Source: Romanomermis culicivorax (taxonomy: Eukaryota; Nematoda; Enoplea; Mermithida; Mermithidae). Taken from it: a DNA stretch of 64,000 bases. Positions within the stretch are counted from its first letter, which is position 1. Every line of letters begins with the position of its first letter. The translations under genes were made by a program, and so were the position numbers. The DNA lies in contig CAWUHX010000277.1 in assembly GCA_963922205.1 (NCBI GenBank), positions 404,821 to 468,820 of the forward strand, in the 5' to 3' direction. Below, piece after piece: positions 33,524 to 47,300 of this stretch. A model generated the notes under the pieces. That model had not been told where the DNA came from and made no database searches. It saw only the letters and a program-made list of their open reading frames with translations.

Positions 33524-33736
33524 CCTGTACTTGGGGGGGGGGACCCCCCAACTTGGCCAACCCTATACCCAAAATCATTTCCCCCCCCCAACCCCCCCAG
33601 TTTGGAAAAAAATTTTTTTTTTCAAAAAAGTGTATGTTTTTTTGGCCTTTTTTGGGAAAAATTTCGACTTTTTCCTACCCCCCCCCCCAGAATTTCGGAT
33701 TCACCGCCCCCCCCAACTGGTCGGAGGTCTTACAGG
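33524..33736. mobile_element. MITE family A, copy 4, nested in the outer hAT element
   Basis: CCTGTACTTGGGG to GGTCGGAGGTCTTACAGG with TA flanks. It lies 36 bp inside the left end of the outer hAT element. Long C-runs on this strand. Confidence 0.8.
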
Positions 33737-34646
33737 TATGTTTTTGGCCGGTTTTTTTCTTGGTCGGTTTTTTCGACCGGTATTTTTACCGCTTGACCGA
33801 TTTTTGGCAGCTTTGTATTTGAGATTTTAAAATCAGGATGGTGCGTTCTGATGCATTTTGGAAGGTCAAAACCCCAATTTTCCGGCGCTTCGCGCCGATA
33901 ATGATTATGTTGATCATTGCTTGCCTATAATCCAGCTCAAGGGCAACTGTAAGTATGTCTACTTTACTTACTAGTTAGCTGCATTCAATAGTTGTTACCA
34001 CCTCATCTCGTGGTTTAAGCACTTTTCCTTTGATATTGCATTTGACGATAACGAAGATTTTTTCACAAAATTTTTCTGCAGTCTCCAAAAATTGTTGAAC
34101 CTTGTGAACATAATTTTTTTGCATTGCAAATGATTGGAACACCATCAGTATGAGATAGTGACAGATATTGCTGATTGAAAAGTCAAAATTTTTGTTTGGT
34201 TAGCAGGTTGAAAACATCTGCACATTGTTAAAGCATGAACATCATCATTCCAGAAAAATCAAATTTTAAATCATGAAATCAATCTTAAAAAATTCATCTT
34301 TCAATGTTCTAAAGTATCGGAATCCGAAAATTTTTCTGCCGCTTGGCGCTGGAAGCAAGAATCGTTCATATGCAGTACTATGCTTCTTCGTTCTGGCTAA
34401 GCACAGACATGTCAGCCAACGAATTTGTATGCGATTTAGGTTTTCTGCGCTTTGGTTTTTTGTTTTTGTTAATATGAATTTTGATAAATTCTTATCATAA
34501 TCTGACGCAAAAACCAAAATTTTTTGTTTTTTCTCTATTCTTGATAAATTACTGACTTCAGAAGCATGAACAAGTTCCGAAAAACTCAAAAATGCATAAG
34601 TAAAGCACATTCTGTGCACAAAACGAGTTGTTTGTACTCTGATGCC

Positions 34647-36185
34647 GAGGGTTGGCGGACATTGGGTTGATGGGTTTTTTGTTTTTTTTTTTGGGTTGGA
34701 AAATTGGACATTTCTGAGTTTTTTAGTTTTTTAACAAAAAAAATCATATTTTTCCATTTTGTTCTCAGGAATAAAGTTTCTTCCTGATTTAATAATCAAA
34801 TGAGAGTTAAGCCAACTTTAATAACTGCAATGCAGTCTTTTCTGACACTGACATGACAACAGAGTTGAGATGAGATCACACAACAAACAAATCAAATGCT
34901 ATCGTAAATTTTCAATTCAGGAGACTTCTTAGCTTTATTCCATTCGGTTCCTATGACTGTTCTGTTGAATTGACTTATTCTCATCGAAAAGCTAAAGATT
35001 CATATTCAATAAATTTAACTTATGTTTGAATTGTCTTTCAGCTGAAGTTGATTTGATTCGGTAGTTTATCTGAATATTAGGCAGATTTTACTGCTCATGA
35101 GTCATGAGCACTTATGAGCAGTGCTAGTGAGTGACTGCTAAAGTCTGCTCACAGCCATCAGCATTTGGTGAGCTGACTTCAGCAGTCCTAAAATTTTAAG
35201 GAAGACAGCAGTCACACTGGAGAAAGAGGCAGCTGACGGCTTTTTGGGTTCAAAAATGGGTTGAAAATGGACCACCAACCAAGTATTCTGATTGAATGGC
35301 TGTAAGCAGTATGAATATTCAAGAAACAACTTTTTTTCAGCCTGCTAAAACACAATTTACAAGCAACTCAATGAATAAATGATCTCGGCTAGTGAAGATG
35401 ATGAAAAAAATACGTTTTGTTACAAAATGTTGGAGAGCGGCCAAAATCTGCTATGCAATATTGGTTGACGGAAGGCAAAACGTGGCCTTCGTTCCAAAAA
35501 ATTGTCTTGAGAGTACGTTTTTCAAGACTATTAATGCATACCTGTAAGACCTCCGACCAGTTGGGGGGGGGGGGGGGTAGGAAAAAGTCGAAATTTTTCC
35601 CAAAAAAGGCCAAAAAACATACACTTTTTGGCAAATTTTTTTAATTTTTTCCCAACTGGGGGGGGGGGGGGGTAAATGATTTTGGGTACTGGGTTGGTCA
35701 AGTTGGGGGGGGGGTCCTCCCTCCAAGTACAGGTATGTATTAATGGCGAGCAAGCGAAATTTATTTTGTCATGTTAGAATCACGTGTTCTCCATTTTGGT
35801 GTCCACTGCGTCTTCAGAGCGTAATTTTTCAACATTTGGCTTTGTTCACAGCAAGTTGCATAATCGATTGCCATCTGCATCAGTCAAAAAGGTAGTCTTC
35901 ATAAAATTCAATGCCAAAAATTTTTTGATAGTGCATTAGTATATGATTTTCTTTGTTATGATAATGAATCTGTATTTTTGCTTAGAATCATGAAAAATGA
36001 TTTGAAAATGTCTTGCATTATGAAGAATAAAGCTTTAGATATGTTGCATTTGCTTTTCTTTCATCAGATCCACAATTGTGAAATGAAAAAAACCCTAATT
36101 AAACCCAGAAAAACACATAAAAAACCCAAATAAACCCTAAAAAACCCAAATTCGAAATTTTGAAAATGGGTTTTTCCCAACCCTG
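34647..36185. mobile_element. Inner hAT-type element with 8-bp target duplication CTGATGCC
   Basis: Ends GAGGGTTGG and CCAACCCTG are short inverted repeats, flanked by perfect CTGATGCC (34639-34646 and 36186-36193). About 1.5 kb, no transposase. Both ends contain GGGTTTTT-rich subterminal sequence. It is nested in the outer element, and a family-A MITE is nested in it. Confidence 0.82.
35541..35733. mobile_element. MITE family A, copy 5, nested two levels deep
   Basis: CCTGTAAGACCTCCGACC to AAGTACAGG with TA flanks. It lies inside the inner hAT element. Confidence 0.8.
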
Positions 36186-36624
36186 CTGATGCCTAATTTT
36201 TCAATTTTTCATTGTTTTTCTTTTTTTTCTCTTTTTGATCTGTAGAAATAAAATAATTCCACTTCTTAGATTAATTTTTATTCCATGTCGACATCTACTA
36301 AACGTAAATCTGGTAAAGATTGCTTTGTAAAATTGTGGCTATATTTTTTACGTCATATATATTTCTTACATTTACATCACAGTGCAAACTGAAAAAATCA
36401 TTTCTTGTATGAGGTTCTGAATATCGTCGTAATCTTTTGTACAGTGTGCTCTACAATTTTGCAGTTTAGTGCAAAGCAAACAGGAGTAGATGGACTATAA
36501 GTTGGTGGGTAGCAAAGGGATGCAAGAGTGGACGAAGTTTTGTGCAACTTTGTAATATATTTTTAATTGTCGAACAATTTTTTGAATCAGCAATAGATCC
36601 AATGAGAATAATTATTCATATAGT

Positions 36625-36807
36625 CAGGCTTGTAGCCAGGAATTTTTTCGGAGGGGCGCACACCAATATCCCACCCAATTTACTATAAAATTGGCATTTC
36701 TGACTTGATTTTTTCTTGAACTAAAAACCAAAGGTACCTGTGCTCTTTTAACACTTGAAACATTTCGGAAGGGCCATAGCTCCCCCAACACCCTGCCTAC
36801 AGGGCTG
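36625..36807. mobile_element. 183-bp hAT MITE with perfect 8-bp target duplication
   Basis: Termini CAGGCTTGTAGCCAGG and CCTGCCTACAGGGCTG are inverted repeats, flanked by CATATAGT on both sides (36617-36624 and 36808-36815). Nested in the outer hAT element. Confidence 0.85.
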
Positions 36808-37080
36808 CATATAGTTACCATGCAATGTCCATTACAGGCCATTTAAATAACAAAATGAAAACTGTAACTATGAGTTGAAAAATTGATTGATAAAACAGAA
36901 CGTTTCCATACGATTATAAAATGTTTTTAATACAGTTTTATGTAGAGCTTATTCTTTCAAAACATAGTATTTGTAAAAAATCGCTTTGGCTGGTTTTGAC
37001 CGTTTTTTTTTACTTTTGGCCGGTTTTTAAGACACCTTTGGCCGGTTTTCATTTTCTAATCTGGCAACACTGTTCATTCC

Positions 37081-38358
37081 ATTAAACCAGAACAGAATTT
37101 CCGCCTACTCTGAAGAACCTCAAATTGTAGGGATTTGTGAAAGTGAGGTGTTTTTCCAGAATTTCAGAAGAAAGTTATGCTTGATTTGATTCGAGTTTCA
37201 AATACCACTCTATAAAAATCTATTATCGAATACAATTCTTTCAGATTCCTGACTACACTCAAGTAATTGACTCGGCGCGGAGCGCCGAGAAAATTTTGCG
37301 TTTTCAGCCCCTAAAATGACTAAAAATCAAAGAAATTCGGCATTCGACTAGTCAAAAAATTTGTGTCAATTGGCACAAACGCTCAAAATTTTTTGTGCCA
37401 CTCCAAATTTTTTGTGTGCCAAAAACCATGTTTTGACACAAAAAAAACATTGGGTTTGGGTATGTTTGTGCCAATTAGCACAAATTTTTTGGCTGGTCAA
37501 ACATTTAATTTCCTTGATTTTTAGACGTTTTAGGGGCTGAAAATGCAAAAAATATCTCAAAAGACACCAGGGTGTAGTCGTTTTTTCGTTTCGGCCAAAT
37601 TGTCAACTATATCATTGCTCATCATTCCCTGAAGAACGAACTTCAACATCATTTTTTCACCCCGACTGCTTCCAGCTTAAACTCGGGTTTGCATAGGAAC
37701 TGCACCCAATTGCAGCCAAATTGTAATTTCGATAACACAACTTTGGATACATTTTTCGCCTTCAACTCTATTCGATCTGTAGCATTTGTAGGACTTTCGA
37801 ATTCCTTCTTGTTAGCCAGTGAGCTAACAGGAACCAACAAACATTGTTTAGCAAGTTCAAAAATTAGCTTAATTAATCATTCAAGGGAGAAGTTCTATTC
37901 TCACTTTGCACAATTCAGGAAATCTTCAAATATTCTCTTTTCAAAAATTTGTAAATTTTCAAATAAATGATGATCATTGGTGCTTTTTGCAATGAAAACC
38001 GTTTCAACATATGTAGTCTGCACAGAACTAGCGTATTTCTCCTTGGTCTAAAACAAGTCGTAATTGATGCAAAATGAAAACTTCTGGCCTCTGGCCACTT
38101 TTGAGGGTGATTTTTGGGCCCGAAAGCCAGTTGTCGAAAAATAGGCCGGCTCAGAGCCTGAACGGGAGCTCCTTTTGATCGCTAATTGAAGCATATATTT
38201 TTTGGAATTAACACCTGTTTGTAGATTTAGATGTTCATTGCATATTTTTTAAAAATTATTTTCTCATTATCGACCTTTGAAGTTGAAACTAATTGTTTCA
38301 GTCGAAAATTATTCAGTAGAGTTATTTTTTTGTTTTTGTTGTTAATTCGATATTTCAG
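37081..38358. other. Upstream region of the Tudor gene, no gene confirmed
   Basis: Contains the hairpin CTCGGCGC-GGA-GCGCCGAG (37271-37289), a locally repetitive stretch with TTTTTTGTGCCA-like units (37350-37500), and an unrecognised minus-strand frame (37840-37649). Promoter and 5' UTR of the Tudor gene may lie here. A TTTCAG acceptor ends at 38358. Confidence 0.4.
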
Positions 38359-38394
38359 CTTTCCGTGGAGCGTTCTTTACAGAATTTTTCGATA

Positions 38395-41300
38395 ATGTCA
38401 ATAAGAGTGACGCGTGACCAAATTCCAGGACTTATACCAAACAATCCGTCAGTGACATCAATTACCGCTTCTTGTTCGGAATCTTTAGATGCCATCATGA
38501 AAGATAGCCGCCTGCCAAACGTTGAAAATTCTAGTAATTTAGAATCGAAAATTGTAGATTTAGAAGCGATAGTAAGTTTTTCTAGACTGTTATATCCCTG
38601 TTACCATGATTATATTCGCAAAATGTTTCTCCAGATTATAAGTAAAAATAGGAAAATCGACAAACTGGATATTCAAAAACAAGATCTGACGTTATCAATC
38701 GCCGAAATGGGGAAAAATTATGCTGCTTTACAAAATGATAATCAAATGTGGAAACAGCAGTGTAAATCATTGGTCGATGCTAGAGTTAAATTCGAAAACG
38801 GGGAAGTCAATGTTTTAAGGTGAAGCACATTTTTGAGGGGTGACCTCTCCAATTCTGCCCAATCTCAGTAGATTTACCCCTTTGTTTGAAAATGAGGAAA
38901 ATAATGAATTGAAAGACGAAATCGATGAAACATTGTAAAACGAAGAGCATTCAGCGCAGTTTTTTGGTTTGAAAATCAGGAGCCAAATGCGGATTTAGGG
39001 AGGGCGAGGGCGGCCGCCCCCCAAAACTTTTGAAATACGATTTTTTCTGTATACCTACCTATAGGCGAATTTGAAAATTTTTTGAAAATTCTTTGAATTT
39101 TTTGGGAAAAATACTTAATTTTGAGCAGCGCTCCCCCTGAAAAAAATTTCTGGATCCGCCACTGCCTATGCCTAAGTTTTAAGGAGCCAAATTTAAAATT
39201 TAGCAGCCAAAAATATGTAGTTGAAAAGTATTGAAGTATGGGTTTGTAGCGCGTTGTTGAATTTAATTATAGTTTGTTTTTTCATAAATGCTTCTCAATT
39301 ACCAAGTACACCACTTAAAACATGAGATAATACGTTTGAGATGATGAAAACTATTATACATTAAATGATAGGTGAAGGTAGACAATCTGAAAGCCACGTC
39401 TAAGCTAGATAATTCATAATAATAATTATTAAAGTTAAAACCGGCGCGAAGCGCGGTAAAATTTTGAGATTATGAACTTCTAAAATCTACCAAAATGCAT
39501 ATTTTCTGTACCTTATCTCCAAATTTTCTTCCCTAAATGGGGAAGAGCCGTTTGTACATGTACAAATGACTACCTCAATTTCGTTTACCCCAAAAAATTT
39601 TCATTTGCCTCCGGCAAAAAAGAAGACACTGGGACGGAGGGCTATAGGACCACCCAGAAATCGTCGGTCGTTGGGTGACCCCCCAGTATTTCCCCATCCG
39701 ATAGCTAGACGTATGGTAGTCATAGGTAACCCCACACTTTTGGGTGTAAAATATTAAAAATTATGAAATATATTAAAATTTTTGATGAAAAACGTCAATT
39801 TCTGAACAAAAAATGGTCGGAAACTTCAATTCTCGGCACTCCGTGCCATGAATGCACTTTTTACAGTTTTTTAGACAAACTATTTTTCGAACCGTATTTT
39901 TGGCGAAAGCATCGGATTTTTTTTCAGGGACACCTCCCCTAAAATTTTGGCGCATCAGTGACTCCCACCAAAAAGATCGCTTGACCATCTAGAACCTCAG
40001 GGATTCGTTGTAGTCTAAGGTAGGTTTTATCCCCCTCCTCTTACGTGCATGCATGTTCAGTGAATGTCAAAAGAAGAGAATAATCCAGGGATGGGATGAA
40101 TATCCGAACTCGATTACACTGCAATCCGACTTTTTTCTATTTATTTATCTTTTTGATGCACATCCAGATCTAATCATTGAAATTGTCTGGATGTAGATCT
40201 GATGCTGCCAAGGATTGAGATCCACTCATAGAGAGAACTTTGTTTACTCCGATTTGCATTAATTTTTGCAAAAATTTCATACTAACACTCGTCTACTGTT
40301 TTTTTCTCATGGAACAATACATTACAAGTTGTCCTTCTCGATACGTTAGTCTACCGCATAATTTTTATACAGTTCGGCATTCTCTATGTCCTATTTGATT
40401 TTTCCTTACTTTCTTGATTTTATTTCTCCTATTCCTTTGTTTTCTCGTTCTATCTTGCTTTTTCTTTCTTTTTATTTTCCGTCATGTTTTCTTTTTTTAA
40501 TGGTTTTCTACCTATTTTCACTTATTCTTAATGCCTTCATTTTTTGATGTTTTCTTTCTCTTAATCCTTCGTTTTTCTACATTTGTTTGATTATGTTTTT
40601 GATGAAGATTTTCACACCTACAACGATTGAACATTTAAGCATGCTGAACTGTATAATAATTATACGAGGGACTATAATTATTTAGAATGGCAACTTGTAA
40701 TATGTTCTTTCATGAGCAAAAAAACAAAAGGTTGATGACTAAAAAGAAATGAAAGAAAGCGGAGACAAAAGATAAAAACGTAAAAATATACAGAAACGAA
40801 AACATAAGCAACGCACATAGAAAACAAAAGAAAAAAGAAATACATGCAAAGAATATTATAAAATAAAGACGCAAAATACGAACAAAGTATTATTACATGC
40901 TCTATTGCTCATTTGAGACTATCTCAATTCGGAATAGATCACTGTGCACAACCGCAAAAAATGCAAATTAGATTATATCTTTATTGGGTGCACAATTGAA
41001 CAAACAATAACGATCGTCCTAGATGGGCAAGCAAGCATGGAAAGTAACGACAATAAATATAAGAGCTTTGAAATACTGATTGGATCAATTGTGACGGCAA
41101 GAATTTTCCAGGGGGAGGGTCCATAGACTTTTCCGAGGGGGGGGGGTAGGGGGTGGATGAGCAAAAAAAGTTCTGCAAGCCCGTTTTTCATACAAAATAT
41201 GCACAAAAATCATCAAAAAAGCTGTCTTGGAAAAAGTTCAGGGGGGGAGTGTTTGACGATTTTTTTTTGGTCAGGGGGGTGGCCAGGGTCTCAGTTATGA

Positions 41301-44300
41301 GGGTTTACCCCATACATGTAATTGGGGGGAAGTGCTATGGGAACCCCCCCCCCCCCAGAAATCGTCGACCATATGGCTAGCCATTGGGCGACCGCCTCCC
41401 AGGATTTTCCAATCCTATGGCTAGCCATATAGTAGCCCTAGGGACCGCCATACTTTTGGTCGGAAAAATACTGAAAAATGTCAATTTTTGAACAAAAAAT
41501 GGTCAAAAACGTCAATTTTCTTGGCGCTTCGCGCCATAAATACATTTTTTATCATTTTTTAGACAAAAATTACTATTTTTTGAACCGTTTTTCGGAGATT
41601 TCGTAAAAAAATCGAATTTTTTTCCTTCAGAGACCCCTCCCCCCAAAATTTTGGGAATAACTGACCCCCGGCCCCAAAAAAGTGGCCTCGGGGCTCCGTT
41701 ACATGTATGGTTTACCCCCTACCCCCTATGTGCATGTATGATTGTGATAAAAATATGACTTCGGATTAAAACAGTGGCGGATCCAGAAATTTTTTTCTGG
41801 CAGGGGGGGGGGTGCTCAAAATTAAGGATTTTTCCAAAAAAACATTCAAAAAATTTTCAAAAATTTGTTTGTAATTTCCTGTAGGTATACTGAAAAAAAT
41901 CGTATTTCATAAGTTTCGGGGGGGGGGGCGGCCGCCCTCCGCCCCCTAAATCCGCACTTGCATTCAAAGATTTCACAGCCTGTCACTTACTACTATGTTC
42001 GCAACGGAGCCCCAAAATCCGAGAGTTATTGATGCCCGAAATTTTAGGGGTCCTTCAAAAAATTTCGATTTCTCCACCGAGAAGGTCCGAAAAATGATTT
42101 AAAAAAGTATTAATTTGTGTCTAAAGAAGCTCGAAAAATGTATTCATGGCGGGAAGCGTCGAGGAAATTGACAATTTTCACAATTTTTTTGAATGATAAT
42201 TTTTTTAAACCAAAAAATTGATATTTTTCAATATTTTATGGCCGAAAGTATGGGAGTCCATCCCTATAACTACTGTATACTTTGCCATATGGTTGACCAA
42301 TTCTGTGACGAATGACCCAATGGCTAGCTATACGGCCGACGATTTCTGGGCTGGTTCCTATGGCTCGTCTTCCCAACTACATGTACGTTACTAAAATAGG
42401 AAAGAAAAAAATCAAGATTGAATAATTCTTACAGTAGTACATTTGATCATGTTAGATATACACATTCAAGAGCACATACAACACACTACTGAGTTGCCTG
42501 ACCCCCAGCAGAATTTCTGTCCTCTGCGTGTATGATTGTAGTTGTGCGTTTTTCAGAGTAGCTTACGCCGATAAACTCAAAGAATCGAGCGAACTAAATT
42601 TAGAATTGACAACTTGTCAAAATCAGCTGGAAACCATTAAACAAATTTTACAAAAAACGGCAAAATCAAGAAACTTTTTGTGGGACGAAAAGCAAAGTTT
42701 GGAGTAATTATTTTCTTCTCTAAATTGAATATTTGATGCTTAAATATTTACAACTAGTGGTATTTAAGGGAAAAATTATGTGAGGCCAATCAAAATTTTG
42801 AAAGGGTTAGAGAAGATTTTCACTGGTTTACATTTTGCTGATATTGTCTACATTTTCAAGGCTGTACAACTTTCTCAAAATTTGAATAATAAATGCAAAG
42901 CATTTGAACAAGCAGATAAATCTTCAGAACGAGAAACACTTAAGACAAATGTCGAAACGCTATCGATAGAGATTTCATCCTTAAAGGTGGCCTTTATTTT
43001 GACTTAAATAATTTCGATTTTCTTTAAAATTTTTTCTTGAACAACAGCAACAAAACGAAGCTTTACAATCAACCTTGAACTCAAAAGTAAGTTTTCTCTA
43101 TTATTGCTCATAGTATCTGCAGACTGCTGTCATATATGTAATTAGGAAGTGAAATGTCATAGGATCCCTCAGAAATCGTCAGCCATATGGTGATCCACCA
43201 TAAGATTTGCCGATCGAATTGTTAGCCATATTTTTAAAGACGAAAAATAGTGAAAAATTTCAGTTTTTTAATGAAAAATGATGATTTTTTAACAACAAAT
43301 GGCCAAATATGTCAATTCTCTCGGCCCTTCACGCAATTAGTACATTTTTTAAGTTTTTTAGACAAAAATAATTTTTGAACTTTTTTGGTGAAAAAAATCG
43401 GAATTTTTTTTCATGGACCTCCCTAAAATTTTCGACAAAAAGTCGCTTGACCCACCATTCCTCACTACTCCATTACATGTATTTGTGCAATATATGTTGC
43501 AAAGTTTATTGCAGGATGATTGTATTCGGGTTTGGATGGATTCTTGCTCAAAACTGAACCAAGAGAAAAAGAAATTATTACAGGAGTTGATTTCCTGCAA
43601 ACTACAAATTGAAAAAGAACCTATCCCGAGTAACAAAGACGAATCCGTGCAAACCGACGAACCGCTGACATCCAAAAATGTAAAATGAGTGTTTAACTTT
43701 AAAGCCTCGAAAATTCATATATACCATACAAATTTAGGATGTAGAAAATGCCTTTGTATTGAAAGGCATCAAGAAAAGAATATTTATTGCTTTAAAAAAG
43801 GTGAGCTTAAAAGACTTTTGGTTGATCAAAACTGTACAATTGCAAATTAGTAAGAGAAAATCCCAACGTATATCGAAATTTTTCTCTCAGAACAGAGGCA
43901 TTGGTGCTCTGGATTAAAAGATTATTAAAAACAAATGCATGAAAGAGTTGACAATCATAACCTTGTCTGAGGTCCAAAAAGAGGAAAATGAACGAATTTT
44001 GACTCTTCAACAGCATGGATATAAATTGACATATCTGAACAAGACCATCGGCAAAGTAACTGCATAGGTACACGTTTAAGATAGTGTGTAACGCTATGCG
44101 TGGTATTTTAGGGGCGAAAAATCCTAGGGCTAGTGATTGATCAGAAGTCTCAGAGGGGAATCCTAGCTGAAAATCTCGGTGGAGGGTGGGATGTTAAAGC
44201 ACGAAGCTGCATATCTCAGTCAAAAATGAATCTTGAGCTACGAAAATGCTTTATTTACAGTTTCTTGATGTGTTGAATGGATCTTGGGGGGTCCTGATCC

Positions 44301-47300
44301 TAGTCAAAAACCTGGCTTACTCCCAACTGAATCCTGGCTGGTCCTGCCCCAGAATTTAATTTTTCAGATTTTAACGTGAAACCGTGGAAATTTCATTCTG
44401 GCCATTGATTTTAGATAGTAAATTCGCCATCGCCTCCCCACAATTTACCATTGTCTTTCGACCATTTATCACCGCTTCGTCAATATGGCAGTCTATATTT
44501 GCCAGCACATTTATGGTACGATCTTATGGTTTGTGATACGAGTATTTGCAATCCAGAAAGCTTTTATATTCGTTTGGTTGGAAGGCAGGCCCTCATGGCT
44601 TCTTTTTTGTCTCATTTTAATCAATGTTGTTTTGATAGTGAAAACAACAATCGGTTGTTACCACTTCGCACTACGTCTCCAGGTGAGTGATCATTTGAAA
44701 GATTTTCTCCTACACCCTTTTCTAAAAAGGCTTCCATGTGTGTTTCGTTTTATAAACTTTTTTTGAACATGTAGAGATGGGTCAAAGCATACATGTATAT
44801 ATGTAGTTTAGGGGGTCAACTGTTATGCGACTTTTTTGGTCCGGGAGTCATTAATTACCAAAAATTTTACAGGAATCCCTGAAGGACAAAAAATTCGTTT
44901 CGTCAAAAAAGTCTGAGAACGATAAGAAAAGTAGTAATTTTTGTCTAAAAAATCATAAAAATGGGTTCGTGGTGCGAATCTACGAGAAAATTGACGTTTT
45001 TGGATCATTTCTAGTTCAAAAATTAACATTTTTAATCGAAAAATTTTAATTTTTTTAGTATTTTTCCGACGAAAAGTATGGGGCCATGGGGGTCTATGGC
45101 TAGCATATATACATGCAACGGGGCCCCGAGGTCTGGGATGGGGGAGGGTGGGTCACTTATTCCACAATATTTTGGAGGAGGATTATGTGAAGGAAAAAAA
45201 TTCGATTTTTTTCACCAAAAAAGCCCTGAAAACGGTTCGAAAAATTTCAGTTTTTGCCTAAAAACGATGAAGAATGTATTTATGACGCGAAGCGCCGAGA
45301 AAATTGATGTTTTTGACCATTCTTTGTTCAAATATTGAAATTTTTCATTAAAAAACTAACATTTCCCAGTACTTTTCCGACCAAAAGTATGGGGGTCCCC
45401 ATGACTACCATAGTCATAGGATTGAAAAATCCTGGAGGGTCGCCCAAGGGATAGCCATATGGCTGACGATTTATTTGGGATTCCTATCGAACTTCGTCCC
45501 CCCAATCGCATGTATGTGTCAAAGAATCTTTGTGTTACATGTGAAAAATTGAATATGGGTTTAAAGCAGACCTCAGATCGAAGCTGACTTTTCACTCAGT
45601 GATTATACGAAAATTCGCCAGAAATGATAGGTGGGCATCACTAAGGCATTGTGAACCTGCACTTTCCACACCGTGTTTCTGTAAGCAGTTTCCTGGTTCA
45701 CCATCAAGTTTAGCCGGTGGTGAACCAGGAAACTGGGGATGTGTTGTTATATGACAGATGGGACTAGATTCTCATGCAAGTTTCGTTTATGACTTATAGA
45801 AAGAAATTTTGACGCACCCTGTTCTTGATGGTCTCCAAAACGTATGTGATTTGCAAGAATTTAAATCTTAGGTGGTTGCTGTGGCCACTCTCAACAGAAA
45901 AGTAAAATCTATAAGTCGAAAATAACTATTTCAAATGATTAAGATGACAGCTTCATTGTTACAATGATCAACCATAAATAGTTGTACAACGAAATTTTTT
46001 TGTATGCTAAAAATAATTTTGCATGTATTTTTGCACAAAACTTCCTACAAATACAACTTGAGTTCACGTCTTTCGTAGTACAAAGCAGTGTTTTTTGTAC
46101 TCGGTCCATATGTACTGGTGCAAACGACCTCTCAGAAACCGTTTGTACTCCAAAATTTGAGAAAATTTGCTGAAAAAAACATTCATTGTAATAAAATGTA
46201 ATGTGCAATATGAATATGTTGACCATTTTCACGAGACACATGAGAAGACTACGAATGCACACACAGAAAACTGTTGACTATGAGGTAACAGAATATGCAG
46301 TAGTAAAATACTCAACAAAAAGCTTTTTTTATTATGCCATATCTGATAGTTTGTGGTTATCGATGCAGACGCATAACAAACAAGTCAATTGATACTGAAT
46401 ACTGACGGCTGTTGAGTGGCAAAAATTTGTTTGCACTAAAATTTTCGTTTGTAAGGTACAAAAAAACTTTGGTACAAAGGCACACGATATTGATAAATGC
46501 AGCTTCTGTTCCTCCTCATCTTTTTTGCGCGTAGCATGAAAAAAATACAGGTTCTAACATTATAAAATACTGGACAATCAATTCTCCCATAATTTATTCC
46601 AAATAAATCAGAATCACACTTTCTGTTCAAAAACATATTCTTATGATTTACAAATGTGAGAAATATACTCACACTTTCATAAGTTTGAAAAATTGAGTCG
46701 AAAGTTGAAATTCTTGAAAATTACTTCCAAGATCCTTTCTAATTGAATTCAAACTCGGCTTCATGTTTAAAACTATAGTTAAAAAAAGTTGGATAAATTG
46801 TGATTTGGAATTTCTATATTGCACCCAAATCCTCTTTTTTATGTCACACTCTCAAAATATGTTTTCCTTTTCTTGAAACATTTTCCGCAAAAACCACGAT
46901 TTGGGGAAAAACGGTAGATAACCAATTAGAGAATTAATGAATACGATGTAGTTCGCAACACCAGAAACAGTTTTTTGGTAATAATCCATTTAATTATATC
47001 TAAATCCACATATCCGTCCCATGCCTATTTTCTCATTTCCTGTTAGGCCATATCTTGCAAAACACTAGAAATTTTATAGTCTACTTGAGTAATTTTATCG
47101 ATGTTCTTAAAGTGGCAGCTATCTCATCTATGCAAACACCAAGCAAAGATTGATATACTACCGTTTTTGAGTAAGAACCTTCCGATAAAACCTTTGTGTA
47201 TACCATACATGCACACAGGGGGTAGGGAGGGTAAACCTCCTTACCTGAGACACTAACCATCCCCCTGACCCAAAAAATCGTCTAACACCCCCTGAACTTT

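Larger units (their letters stand above)
33488..37072. mobile_element. Outer non-autonomous hAT-type element (CAGTGTTRCCAGATT ends)
   Basis: Ends CAGTGTTACCAGATT and AATCTGGCAACACTG are inverted repeats, flanked by a perfect 8-bp duplication TTCATTCC (33480-33487 and 37073-37080), the hAT hallmark. The 3.6-kb interior contains three or more later insertions (33524-33736; 34647-36185 with 35541-35733 inside it; 36625-36807). It shows GGCCGGTTTTT-type repeats just inside both ends but no transposase frame. Confidence 0.85.

Noticed and set aside
33490..33830. Three overlapping plus-strand frames of 93-110 codons
   Set aside because: They are translations of the C-runs of a family-A MITE in all three frames.
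37649..37840. Minus-strand frame with a plausible amino-acid mix
   Set aside because: Too short, no motif and no convincing splice partners. Left as unrecognised.
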